A DNA stretch of 64,000 nt from Paulownia fortunei (lineage: Eukaryota > Streptophyta > Magnoliopsida > Lamiales > Paulowniaceae). The DNA is taken from NCBI GenBank assembly GCA_019321725.1, contig CM033108.1, positions 9,938,060 to 10,002,059 on the forward strand, written 5' to 3'. The translations under genes were made by a program, and so were the position numbers. The notes below the pieces were generated by a model. That model was given only the letters and a program-made list of their open reading frames with translations. It did not search any database and had not been told where the DNA came from. Positions 11,403 through 23,061 of the stretch are shown in pieces (position 1 is the first letter of the stretch; every line of letters starts with the position of its first letter).

Positions 11403-11702
11403 ATGAGCATTGGAAAGAAATAGATAGACTCTTGAGATATTTATAAGATACTATTAATTATTCTTTACAATATTTTGGTATTGGTTCTTCTTTGGAATGT
11501 TATAGTGATGCAGATTGGGCTTCTTGGAAAATTAGCTCAAAGTCTACTAGTGGATGGTTGTTTACACTTGGTGGTGGAGCTGTAGCTTGGTCATCAAAGA
11601 AGCAGACCTGTATAGCTATGTCCTCAATGGAATCTGAATATGTGACTATGTCACTAGCAGGTAAGGATGCCATGTAGATTAGAAGATTCCTGAGGCATAT
11701 AC
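11403..11702 (+). pseudogene. Element A RNase H, N-terminal part
   Basis: LECYSDADWASWK has the first RNase H aspartates; STSGWLFTLGGGAVAWSSKKQT and SSMESEYV hold the conserved glutamate block. A TAG stop replaces the tryptophan codon after GKDAM (about 11675). The sequence breaks at 11702, where a 3.2-kb solo LTR starts, and the domain continues at 14885. Confidence 0.85.
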
Positions 11703-14700
11703 TGTAACACCCCCACCAATAAATATAGATATTGATACAACAATAATTTTGACAAGGTAGCACATGTGTGTACATGTGTATATATATAATTTTTTTTATC
11801 AACTGTAGCACTTTGAAAACAATAAAAGTATTTTCTTACATTTAACCCTATATATAGAAAAAATACCGTTTTTATAAAAAAATAGAACACCCATCACAGT
11901 CACGCTATTCTCAACTTATTTACTATAAAATTTTAAGATATATAGGACACGACACCCCAAATTTATAATACAATAGACTCAAAAATTAAAATAATAGCCT
12001 ATACTTTTGGAAGAAGTAAGGACATTTTGCATCTTGTAACCCTTTATATATAGACAATAATTTACACAATAATAATGATTGTAAAAATTAAAATATGCCT
12101 AAAACATAATCCAACAGGTCATCATCCATGTACAGTGATCCTCAGAAGTCTGTAGAAACTCCGATAATCAACCCAATAGCCTCTGAGTCTCAGGTATCAC
12201 CATGCTTATCTACAATGCATGAACTATATGAGCTAACACCCAATAAGTGAAAATCATGCATGCTGAAGAGATAATCTAACATATATGTGATGCATCTCTA
12301 TGAAATCATGCCAAGAATGCAAGCTCCTGGACCAAAATAGTTCATTCAAAATCATTTTCCACCACTGGACCCTTGGCCTACCTACTATGTACCGGATAGA
12401 GTTATCAACAATATCATTAATCACATGGCCATAAACAGATTGACATAGTCCGGGGGCCATCTCCTAGGATCACCAGAGGTCCACCCCCTGTCTTCCTTTG
12501 TGATCCTCTAGAAGTCTTCCTACTAGCAACGTTAATAAGGGCACAGTCAAGTGGTCCACCCTCTCGTGACCACCAGAAGCACACCCCCTGTCAACCCCTA
12601 TGATCCTTCGAGAAGTAACACTCGTGGTGCCCCAAAATATCACATAAGCACGCCTCGCATGCCTCGGTACACTAGTAGTGGCCAAATAAAATATTTTTTT
12701 TTATGAAAATCATGTCTCAAATCATATTATACATGCAAGAACCTCAACTATACTCTTATGTCGTGCATGAACATGTAAATGCTCATGAATGGTATGTTCA
12801 ATATGAAATGTAAGTCATCTTGCTCTCAACATGTCTCAAGAATTAGAAAACTCTTAGGGTACATACTTACTTTTCACCCAATCAATTTAAATATCATCAA
12901 CACATTAAGTATAAATGTTTCAAGACATACTATGTTCATGCATTGTAGTTGCAAATGGATTTTCACTTACCTTTGATCGGTTGTGTGTTACTTCTAGGTT
13001 TCTTAACTATTACTCCCCAACCCTAGATGTGAAACAATCTGTAAAAATACAAGATGTCAATCACCATCCTCAATTACCAAGTTCATTATACCTAATGTAG
13101 TATAAAGATCTTATATCTCAATTTAACTAAACAACCTTACCACTTAAAAACTATAACCGAATACAATCTTCTACGCACCTTTGTTCCACATCTTAAATGC
13201 ATACTAACCTTAATTAATTGATGTATTATAACTCTTACAACATCACCCTAAAAGTTAGGGATCAAATGCACCACATCTATGCTGGAACATATTAATGAAC
13301 CAAATGGGACAGATTCACAACTTCACATTTTCTTGCTGCTATATTAATTTGCATGATGATTTTGATACCCTTAGACATATTCATTCACTCCCCAATTTTT
13401 ATCACACTTAGCTAACATCAAAGAAAATGTAACTATGTCATAAAATGGCTAAAACACATGGATATAGCTTCCAAGTTCAGCTCCCTTCACAGCATACTGA
13501 AATAGATTTTTCCTACCATAATAGTTTTGTGCACTTCATGACATTAATGGTTTTGGCACCCTTAAGTATATTCAATCACTCTCAAATTTTTAGAACACTT
13601 AGATAACATATATTAAGAGATAACTAGGTCATATTCTTGCCTAAAATAATGGATTTAGCTCCCCTAATTCAGTCTCCTTCACAGCACACCAAAACAGATT
13701 TTTCTACTTTGGCAGTTTGAGTGTTTCTCCAATATCATTCTCTGTTTCAATTTCTAACCGATCAAAATTCATTCCAATACTCTTAACTCATATATAAATA
13801 TGTATAGGATTATAATTACAGGTTTTATTCAACATACCATACACTTTTGAAGCCTAAAACACAAGAAAATAATAAGGTAATAGTTTCTACCACAAGTATT
13901 TCCTATTAAGTGTTTGTCATCAAAAACCCTTTATTTGTAAACCAAAGTCTAACTAAAAACTTCCTAACACTTTTATAAGAGATATTAAAAGCTTAATAAG
14001 ATAATAAACCTCAAAATAAATCTAAAAGTCATGCCAAACCCATAGGTTAAGCTCACCTTGCAACAGTTTTCTACTTAAACTTGTTTATTTCTCATCCCCT
14101 TTGCTTGTTTTGCCTCCTTTTTCGGTTGGAATCACTTAGGACCTATTTAGAGAGATTTTTTTATGTATTTGAAGCTAAAATGGTGCAGAATAAGGTTCAA
14201 GTCATGGCTGTTAGCTTAAGAGTGAAGAATAGGTTGAGGTGCTAGCTTGAAAAGTCTAAGCATGAGGTAGTATAAGCTTAAGGTGACATGTAGTGGTAAA
14301 ATCTGATTTTCTTCCTTATCTTGTAGCTCTAATCTTGTATGTCTCACCTATTTTTATTTGGTTGCAACCTATCTTAGTCACCATTCATTCCCATAGGTAA
14401 TTCTTATGTCCGTCATTCGATCTCCAAACCGATTGACATCCGATTCTTAAATGATTATCTAGTTTGCATTTCTAAAATTACATGCACATATGGACCTTGT
14501 ATTATGACACTTAAATCACATTATATCATGTCCAATATCCCAAATATGTTAATCCATGGATGTATACTTTAAAAATACCTCAATCTAATTAAATCGAATC
14601 ATATAAACTTATTAATAACACCTTTAACACTTTCAAAATTATAACATATAATCTATGAATATCTAATATATCGACCAATCTATTCTTTTTCTTATTTAAA

Positions 14701-14884
14701 TATAGAATTTTTTAATTAGGTTATAAGATCTCAACTACTAATATCATATGATAGCATTAGAGGTCTAACGATTAAGAATGCTACATAAGATGCCATGTAA
14801 ATGTTAATGCAAATTAGTATATAAGTAGCATGTAATGCATGAATCACATTGACCAAGTGAGTAGTGTGAGAATTGGGTATTGCA
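11703..14884 (+). mobile_element. Solo LTR (3.18 kb) inserted in element A RNase H
   Basis: Begins TGTAACACCCCCACC and ends GGGTATTGCA. Flanks TATAC (11698-11702) and CATAC (14885-14889) form a 5-bp target duplication with one mismatch. A second copy lies inverted at 50118-52996; shared stretches include the block around 14390-14480 matching 50560-50640, and TATGAGCTAAC near 12220. No protein-coding content. A long LTR starting TGTAACACCCC is typical of Ty3/gypsy chromoviruses of the Del/Tekay kind (family knowledge; lineage inferred). The strand label takes the TGTAACACC end as the LTR start. Confidence 0.85.
12470..12670. repeat. Short internal duplication in the 3.18-kb solo LTR
   Basis: CACCCCCTGTC recurs about 102 bp apart (12482 and 12583) with related flanks (GTGATCCT-type and AGAAGT). 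The 50-53 kb copy does not show it clearly, so it may be specific to this copy. Confidence 0.45.
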
Positions 14885-15152
14885 CATACCATTCATTAAA
14901 AGACCAGTACAACCCATTACTATATATTGTGATAATAAAGCAGCTATTCACTTGGTGAAAAATAAGAGGTTTACGAGTAAGTCTAAATATATATCTAGAC
15001 AGTATTACTATATACGAAAATTAGTGAAAAAGAGAAAATTCATATTAGAATATTTATTGACTCATGAGATGCTAGCGGATCTACTTATTAAAGCGCATTC
15101 TGGTGAAAAAAATTATAAAATCTCAAGGAAAATAGGATTAGTACCAGTATAA
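14885..15152 (+). pseudogene. Element A RNase H, C-terminal part
   Basis: IPFIKRPVQPITIYCDNKAAIHLVKN holds the CDN aspartate motif of copia RNase H (given here as a domain landmark at about 14890-14965), followed by the Y-rich KLVKKRKFILEYL segment and the usual C-terminal LLTHEMLADLLIKAHSG. The frame ends with TAA at 15150-15152. Apart from the displaced start this end of pol has no internal stop. Confidence 0.85.
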
Positions 15153-15721
15153 GTTGGGATAGCCAAAGTTGTTGTCTACTTTTAATTAAGATATTTGTAT
15201 AATATCTTTTAAGAGTTCAAAGGAACTTTAATTTTAGGCAAATCCATTGGAAATGGAACTTGGATACTTTCCGAGTACATCAATTTTTGAAATCCTATTT
15301 CTATGAGATGATGTACTTTAATCTTTGATATAATTTAGAGGTTGGACAATGTGTCCTTAACATGCTTATAGACTTATTATAGTTGGAGTCAGTGAAAGCA
15401 CTCTTTATAAGCATGCCTATGTGAGTGTAGGAGGTTAGGGGCAATTTTTCTTCTAAGGCACTCATGAACAAAGGATAAGCACATGACCTTAAATGTGTTG
15501 CTTGAGAAACACCATCACCCAAATATGGTGGAACAAAATACATCAGACAATTCTATGACAAGATCCAGGTTTAGTCCTCTTTGTCATTGAACTTGATATA
15601 TTTTGTTCAATCTTTAGGTTCAAGGGTCCTCCACCTATAGATTACATCATATTTTAAGTATGGATTAAAATATTTTGAGCTTACCCTTCACTCTTCGTGT
15701 ATTTTGGAAAAGGTTGGGGAT
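15153..15721 (+). other. Element A 3' non-coding segment and polypurine tract
   Basis: Non-coding stretch between pol and the 3' LTR. It ends in a purine-rich tract GGAAAAGGTTGGGGA (about 15706-15720), the expected plus-strand primer, directly before the LTR start. An antisense 80-codon frame (15301-15543) is present without recognisable similarity. Confidence 0.65.
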
Positions 15722-15747
15722 TGTTTGGATTTTGTTTCCAAATACCT

Positions 15748-15790
<43 letters not shown>

Positions 15791-15918
15791 CTAATAAATA
15801 GTCAGTTAAAAAAATTAAGACTCCAAACCGTTATTAACTCCAACTATTGTGACTCTTTGAAGAAGAAAGCCGAAAGGATACATCCACTCCATATAACCTT
15901 TTCTTCTTTTTTTTAAAC
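15722..15918 (+). repeat. 3' LTR of element A, first part
   Basis: Starts TGTTTGGATTTTGTTTCC right after the polypurine tract. It contains an (AT)n microsatellite and is interrupted after 15918 by element B; the LTR continues at 22690. This part has no counterpart in the truncated 5' LTR, so the start is inferred from the tract and the TG. Confidence 0.65.
15751..15787. repeat. (AT)n microsatellite
   Basis: About 18 uninterrupted AT dinucleotides. Confidence 0.95.
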
Positions 15919-16342
15919 TGTAAGAAATAGTAAATAGGTTAACGGGTCACTCATGAGGACTGATCCGACCCACAAGGTTCAAAAAAATAAATTGATTTTT
16001 GGTGGGAGTGATTTTCTGAAAACCACCCCATAACCAACGTAAAAGGGAACTTCTCTAAAACTTTTCACTGCCTTTTTGACAACAGCATTCTCTCTCAGTA
16101 AAAAAAATAGCATAAGAAAGAAATTTGAGAGAGAAGAGGGCTATTGTGATCAAGATTTGAAGAACATCACCATTTGAGAAAGCATTTGAATTGTGGATTA
16201 AAGCCCCTTTCGTATGTGATTAGGTTTGGACGAAAGTGAGCCTCAAAGATGTGAGAAACATAAGTGATTCAACCATGACAAAAGATCCGAATTGTGATAA
16301 GTTTTTCTTGAACTTACCTCATGTTTATTTTGTTAATTTCCA
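15919..16342 (+). repeat. 5' LTR of element B
   Basis: Starts TGTAAGAAATAGTAAAT and ends AATTTCCA. Near-identical by eye to 22258-22684, including CATGAGGACTGA, GAAAACCACCCCATAACC and GATCAAGATTTGAAGAACAT. Confidence 0.92.
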
Positions 16343-16343
16343 T

Positions 16344-16356
16344 TGGTATCAGACTA
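16344..16356 (+). promoter_or_regulatory. Primer-binding site of element B
   Basis: TGGTATCAGACTA follows the 5' LTR with a one-base spacer. It matches the initiator tRNA-Met complement TGGTATCAGAGC except near its end. Confidence 0.75.
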
Positions 16357-19300
16357 TATATGGTTGAATTCCTGACGTTATTTGGCTCTGTTGAATGCAT
16401 TAAAATATTTTTTTATGTCATTAAGTATGTAACCCGTATGATGAAAGTTTGATGGGTCTTTAATGGCAAATCTTGATATGCTTCATATTACACCATAAAT
16501 TTTTAATAGAAGCATGCTTATACATAATAGAAATAATCTGAAAAGTTTCATAATGATTAAATTTGTATATTATGAGATATTTCTTGCCAAATTTATGACT
16601 GTAAAATTGATTTTCAGTCTATATGTAATGAGTTTTGTTGTATAAAACTTATACTATTAGATTCTACTCATCAAGGGCTTTCCAACCATATAAGTGTTAG
16701 TACACACACCATGATATGATGCTCCAAATTAACAACGGACACCACCATTAGATTCGGGAGATCAAAATATAGGAGAGTAGTCAATAAAACTTTGCCGAAA
16801 ATTTTGAGAAGAGTACACGCGCCGCCCGGGCGAGTGGACTACACAGAAGCCTAGCCAAACATGTCCTTAGCACAGTTCCGGCGCGTGTAGGCTGTTCTAG
16901 TGGCCGTTTTTTGCCAGAAAAATATATTTATACTCAAAATTTAATTTCCAAATTTTTTGTAAATTAAAATTAATTTTTCAGTTGATAAAAATATTTTTAC
17001 TGAATTTTATATTATTAAATTTGGTGAAAATTACAGAAAAATATTTCTTGAGCGAGAAAAATTCTGAACATTTTTCTGTAAATTTTGGAAATTTATTTTG
17101 AGATAGTGGCTACTCAATGGGAGTATTGGGACACTTGTACATATTTTTCTCAATTTATGAAGCACATAAAAAAAAAATTTGTTTGATAAGTCTATAAAAT
17201 TGAGTATAGATTGTTTTTTTATGATTATAGTGTCATGTACTTACACAATATGACATGGATATTAAGATTGGGTTTGTGGCCAAATCTAATATATTTTTTC
17301 CATTTTTGATTATTTATAGCGGTTGTTGGGCGACTGAGAATAACTTTTGGCGAGAAGCCGAAGTGAACGTCAATTAGCGTATAATATCTTGATTATTTTG
17401 AAAGCCTTAAATAAGATAATCGATTGCATGTTAACATATTTATTGGCATAAAAAAACATGTTTAATTTGTACCATGGAATTATGCATTCTTTATTATGCT
17501 TGAAATTTATGAATGCATGATTATGTTGGAATTTATGAAAATTAAGAATGCATATTATTTTTTGAGTTTCATGCATTCAATATGATGGTACATTTTTATC
17601 TCCTTATGTGAATAACAAGATATGTTCTTGTATGTATGATTACATTATGCTATGTAGTCTAGTGGAGTTCTAAGATTAGAAGATTTTTAGTAAATCTCAC
17701 CTAGAACTTATGAGATTTTGTACTATGAAATTAAATTTGTGATAATGAACATTTTGATACAGATGATGATTGCGAACTATGTGACCTTTCGAATCTATGT
17801 ATTATGGTGAATTATCATAAATGTTAATTTGCTAAGTATGAAATCAAATGTATAGATGGACATATTTATGATATCTCTAAGATTAATGACAATGGCAACC
17901 AAATCTCATGCTTAGTTATGCGGGAGAATTTATTGGCAATAGTTGTGAACTAAGTGCCAGTAGAATTAGTATACGTATAACTGAGTTAAATGCTCTGGAG
18001 AGCATCAACCAAGTCATGTAAGATGTAGTGTGGATCATACTACTCAACAAATAAAAGATCAATGAGTTACCAAAAGTGAAAAAGAGAGTACATATTTATA
18101 CTATTTGGGTAAACTATATGATTGATGGTTTCATATACGAATGAGAGAATCATTCTATTGATTTATGGATGTAACTAAAAGAAATATATAGGTACAATTG
18201 AGAATTGAAACATTAAAAGCTAACAATAATTTGACAAGAAACACTTTGTGCATTTAAGACGTTGCATTTAAGGGTAATGTCAAATACATTTAGAGTTTAT
18301 AGTCAGCTAGCAATGTCTCTACTGATGAGTAGTAAATTCAAGCTTAATTGTCTCTTTCTAATAATAGAGAACATTTGAAAGTTAAATTTGATTTATTCAA
18401 TACGAAAAGGCATTCTGAAAGATACTAACTATGGTACTAGACATTTTGAATGGTTAGTGGTGATGAATTATGATAATTATATGTTTAATTACTACATTGA
18501 TTGTTTTGTTACAATTAATGTCTATTTTCTGAGTAATATAAACACTAATTTATGGACTCTATGTGCATGATCAGGTCATCATGGATAGAAACATAAACTG
18601 GTAAGAGAAGACTCATTGAGTTTATCTTTTACAATTGATTGTCGGCTTGTGCTATAAATTCAAATTGGAACCATTCAAAAGATTATAGAGTCGAGTTTTC
18701 TTGCTATTAATTCTTATAGATTTCTGTGATCAGATTAATGTGAAGGTTATGGAGGCATGAAGTCTCATACTTCATTACATATGTAAAATATTCATGTGTC
18801 TTGGTCATATCTATTTGAAATCTCATAATTTGAAATACTAGAGTGTTTTAGAATATGAAATAGAATCAAATTGAGATAACTTCGAGACTAGACCTAAGGT
18901 GTGAATGATTTCTCAATCAACTAGATGATCTATGTAATAAAGAAAAAGTTAAAAGATAATTTACTATTCCTAGCATGCCTACATAGAATGGTGTTTCAAG
19001 AGAAGAAATAGAAAATTATTTTTGATGTAACGAGATCTATGAAAACTCAAGTTAACTTGTTGATTTTCTTTGGAAAGATCTTTTGGTTAATTAGAGTCTA
19101 TATCTGTATTATAAAACCTTCATGACTGATATTTTCCATTCCATAAAAGCTATGGACAAGTAGATGATCTGGCCTAAGCTGCCTTAGAAGTTGAGAATTG
19201 ATTGTCTCTAATTATAAATTTTCAAATGAATTTGAAAATTAGATCATTGAGATAATAAAAGTATATCTTGAAAATATATTAATTAGTATAAGGGGAACAT

Positions 19301-20039
19301 GTTCTAAATGAACAAGGAGATGGAATTATGATTTACATTAGATCACAGAATATCATATTTCTGAAGAGTGATTTTTCTAGAAGGGAAGATCTTAAAATAT
19401 TAAATTTTGTTTGAGGCAAATGATTCAGATGGTGGCTATGTGTCTGATAGATAACTTATGATGTAAGAATATTTATTTTTTCTTGTTTTGAGTGGGAGTA
19501 ATTTTATTCAAGTGATCAAGCTAAAAATGAATCAGAACTTTGTGCAAGCACAAAATAATCTCCAGAAGATGATGTAGAGTCTAATATGGTGAGACTCTAT
19601 AATGTCCTACAAAGGTAATTGAATTAAAACAATGGAAGAATACTATACAACTATAAAATCTGTTAGCCTGTGTGGCAATAATTGCTCTCATGGCAAAATC
19701 ACAACCAAAATGCGGCATTTGGATTATTGCACTATTTAAAGATTTGAGTTGCAGAGTTGTTATAAGCTATAATTTTTTGGCTCAACAGCAAATGCTCAAT
19801 TCTGCAAAATCATACCAAGTTTGGAATTTTGGTTAAACTTTGGATCAAGGCTATTGAGAATTAATGTGTTATCAAAATATAGCAAAAGGCTAATATAATT
19901 ATTATGAGGTGTAAAGTTCGCCTAGTGGTTAAAAAGGTTACACTTTTGAAGTCAATTTTTTTTCCACTAATGGTGATATGTGCCTTTATTCTATTTTCTT
20001 GGTTATTATGAATATCTAAGTTTTAGAACTACATCAAAT
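16357..20039 (+). other. Element B leader and decayed gag-protease-integrase region
   Basis: A GC-richer leader near 16800-16910 (GCGCCGCCCGGGCGAG) is followed by AT-rich sequence without long frames. By position gag, protease and integrase should lie here, but I could not read reliable motifs through the stops and indels. Confidence 0.55.
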
Positions 20040-21115
20040 AGACTAAAGATTGCATTCTCAAATGGAGAATTGGTCCATAGAGGATTATGTAAAGAAACCC
20101 ATATGGAATGTTTAAACGATTCCATAGCAGAAGGCCAAGAAGATAAAGTTTGTTGAACTTAAAATCTTCATGACCTAAGGTATTTTTTTTAGGATGGTAT
20201 ATGAGATTTCATAACGTGGTGATCTCATAAATTTTCATCATAGAGATGAAAACCATTATTCTCTTGTGCAAAAGTCTATTAAGAGGTTTGTGATTCTATC
20301 TCTTTATTGATGATATCATATTAACTAGGAAGATAAGGAGTATGTATAAGCTATTGAGATATGGTTATCCTTTTGCTTATGAATTAGAGAACATGATGAG
20401 TAAAACTCAGTACTTTGTATTAAAATCCATGCAAATTGTTCAAAATGCATCTTACTTTGTGCTAAAAGCCATATTTGTAAAAAAAAAATTAGAACGATTT
20501 AAAATGGAGAGTTTTAAACTCATACATACCTATGTTATGAAATTTCAATCTTAAAATATGTCCAAAGACTCGAAGAGAAGTGTCTAGACCTCTATATCTC
20601 AATAATTATTGTTTGGAGCTTGATGTGCATTGTGGCCAATACTTGCTCCAAATATTTGTTATGCCATAGGTCAGAAAGTATCAATCCAATCCTAATGAGT
20701 GGCATTGGATAATAATAATGAGAATATTTAGATACTTTATGAAAACTGCAGATAGTTTCCTTTTGGTATGAAGGAAAATTTTCTTTGTGATTGAGAGAAT
20801 ACACATATTTGGATGAGTGTAAATCTACCCCCAAGTTTGTTTTTTTTTATATGGAAAATATGCTAGCTCTTAGAGGGGTAAGAAACAAATATATGTAACA
20901 TAGTGCACAGTTTGAGAATAACTTGTGGCATATATATTTGCAGTATGATGTATTTGGTTAAGATGTTCTATACCATTGGGGAGTTGTAAGCAGTTATGTT
21001 AGAGTTCTGATAATATGTTGAGATAATCAGTCAGTTATTGCTTACAGTACTAAAGATGTCAATACATTAAAACCAAATACACATTATAGCTTTGTGAGAG
21101 ATATCATTGCAAAGA
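20040..21115 (+). pseudogene. Element B reverse transcriptase and RNase H pseudogene
   Basis: Fragments in shifting frames: a block at about 20045-20090 corresponding to the copia RT motif DVKTAFLNG; FIDDIILT at about 20303-20326 in place of YVDD, keeping both aspartates; an SxxxNPxxxHW-type segment with EWHWIIIMRIFRYFMKTAD at about 20690-20755; and CxDNQSVIAYSTK at about 21015-21055 with an in-frame stop inside the RNase H CDN motif, followed by THYSFVRDIIAKK. The series is collinear with copia RT then RNase H. Stops and indels are frequent. Confidence 0.75.
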
Positions 21116-22257
21116 AATAAGTATGTCTACGCATTTCATAGTAGCTACCTACTTAGCCTCAACCCAGAGATGTATTTGCAGGCTATGTCAAATTTCTAGG
21201 ATTAGAATACAATCTCTTTGAACTTTAGAATGTTCATAGAGTTGCGCTCATAAGTTTAAGACATTGGAATGTTATGTATGTGTTCAAATTTATGATGATG
21301 TACATTCAATGTCTAAGTATGTTGTATAAGTAGAGATTGACTCTCTCACACGAGCAATTGCCTCTGATGTTGAGTTGCATGCAGAGATGAGATATTTTAT
21401 GATTTTATTGTGTATAAAATCATAAAGAATATATCACCTTGATAAATGATCAAGATGAGATTACTCTTATAAATTTGAGTAATCGAAATGAATTCCCACT
21501 ATCCATTAAACTTGTCTTATGGCGAGATGTGAGTTTTCTTGATATTAGTGATTTTGAGGACAAAAGAGAAGAAAAACCAGGTTAAATGTCGGGGTACACT
21601 TGAACCAAGATTTGTATGGTGCATTATTTTTTTAAAATATGGCATACACTTCCAAGAAGGAAGGAAGCACCATAGCACGTTTCATACCATGTGTGCCAAA
21701 GTGACCATTGGGTAATGAGTGAAAAGATCCTTATTTCCTCATTATGTGAGACCTAGAGGTTTGTATAACCTCATTGTTTACCCTTATGACTTTCAACTGT
21801 TTCTCAAACTTTAATCTAGTGTTGCTACTTTAGCATGCTCCCAATAATCATGGATGATTCTGTAATGCGGGACATGTCTAGGAAAGCAGTTATTTTGAAG
21901 TTGAAAGATTTTATTGGGAAAGAAAAACAATTATGTGAAACTTAGATGTTTGGAACGTAATTGTGAATACATGATAAGGTATTGAAATCAGGTATGCTCT
22001 TATATTATATGAGGGATCAGAGATACTTTGATTGGTGTAGCAAATAAGTCTGGGGTATAGCGAGATGTTTTGTCCTTGTATTTTATTTTTATTTTTTTTT
22101 GAGAAATTGAACTGTTATATATCCTTAACCAGTATATGACATTAAACTTGTATTAAAATGCTCACTGGTCACATGATCCATTTGCTTGTATAAAATTAGT
22201 GGTGTATAATTATGATCACAATAGGTAAAGGTCCGACCCTCATGTGCGAGTGAGATA
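21116..22257 (+). other. Element B 3' region before its LTR
   Basis: Eroded end of pol and the 3' non-coding region. I see no intact frame and no strong polypurine tract; GTGCGAGTGAGATA precedes the LTR. Confidence 0.5.
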
Positions 22258-22684
22258 TGTAAGAAATAGTAAATGGATTAACGGGTCACCCATGAGGACT
22301 GACCCGACCCACAAGGTTAAAAAAAATGAACTGATTTTTGGTGGGAGTGGTTTTCTGAAAACCACCCCATAACCAACGTAAAAGGGAACTTTCTTAAAAC
22401 TTTTCACTGCCTTTTTGACAACAACATTCTCTCTCTGTAAAAAAAATAATATAAGAAATAAATTTGAAGAGAAAGAGGCTATTGTGATCAAGATTTGAAG
22501 AACATCACCGTTTGAGAAAGCATTTGAATGTGAATTAAAACTCCTTCCGTATGTGATTGTGTTTGGACGAAAGTGAGCCTTCAAAGATGTGAGAAACATG
22601 AGTGATTCAAGCATGGCAAAAGATCCGAATTGTGATAAGTTTTTCTTGAACTTACCTCATATTTATTTTGTTTAATTTCTGTCA
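22258..22684 (+). repeat. 3' LTR of element B
   Basis: Starts TGTAAGAAATAGTAAATGG and ends TTTCTGTCA, matching 15919-16342 over its length with a small number of differences. Followed by the target duplication TAAAC. Confidence 0.92.
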
Positions 22685-22689
22685 TAAAC

Positions 22690-23061
22690 TGTAATACACC
22701 GTTGGAAATATATATAGAAAACATATATACAGAAATTCTTCTCTGCCTCTCTAAAAACAAGAAAAGGTCCAGACACACTTAAAAATTCTATTCTTCTATT
22801 AATCTGTTATTTCTTCTTCTTCTTCTTCTTCTGTTTTTATCCACATATCGATACAAAGGTGGTTGGTGTATCTATTCTCAAGAGTGTAGTCTTTAGAATA
22901 TATTTGGTGTTGGGTTTGTATCCTGAGAACAATTATAATTTCAAAAAAGACACGTGCATAAGTGTGGAAATTGTTGTTCTTAAGAAAGTATCTTGAGTGA
23001 TTGGAATTCGATTCTTAGTTTCAGATTTTCTTTTATATCAATTGGGGAATTTTTCTCAACA
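22690..23061 (+). repeat. 3' LTR of element A, second part
   Basis: Resumes after the TAAAC duplication of element B and aligns with the 5' LTR of A (5972-6297). It differs by a (CTT)n expansion near 22813 and small indels. Ends TTTTTCTCAACA at 23061. Confidence 0.85.

Larger units (their letters stand above)
15919..22684 (+). mobile_element. Ty1/copia element B, structurally complete
   Basis: Flanked by two LTRs of 424 and 427 bp (15919-16342 and 22258-22684) and by a perfect 5-bp target duplication TAAAC (15914-15918 and 22685-22689). A primer-binding site follows the first LTR. The interior is badly eroded, but copia RT and RNase H signatures are readable at about 20040-21115, in the order expected for plus orientation. 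It sits inside the 3' LTR of element A and is therefore younger than A's insertion. Its length of 6766 bp is larger than many copia elements. Confidence 0.9.
5972..23061 (+). mobile_element. Ty1/copia element A, host of three nested insertions
   Basis: Plus-strand copia element: truncated 5' LTR (5972-6297), gag-pol from 6321, a 3' non-coding segment (15153-15721), and a 3' LTR split into 15722-15918 and 22690-23061. The domain order is gag, protease, integrase, reverse transcriptase, RNase H. It is interrupted by solo LTRs at 9238-11010 and 11703-14884 and by copia element B (15919-22684), each flanked by 5-bp target duplications. Subtracting the inserts leaves about 5.4 kb, a normal copia size. 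Several frameshifts and stops make it non-autonomous. Confidence 0.88.

Noticed and set aside
12254..12685. Two minus-strand frames (68 and 71 codons) with non-AT-rich composition
   Set aside because: They fall in the 3.18-kb solo LTR; the other copy at 50-53 kb does not keep the frames.
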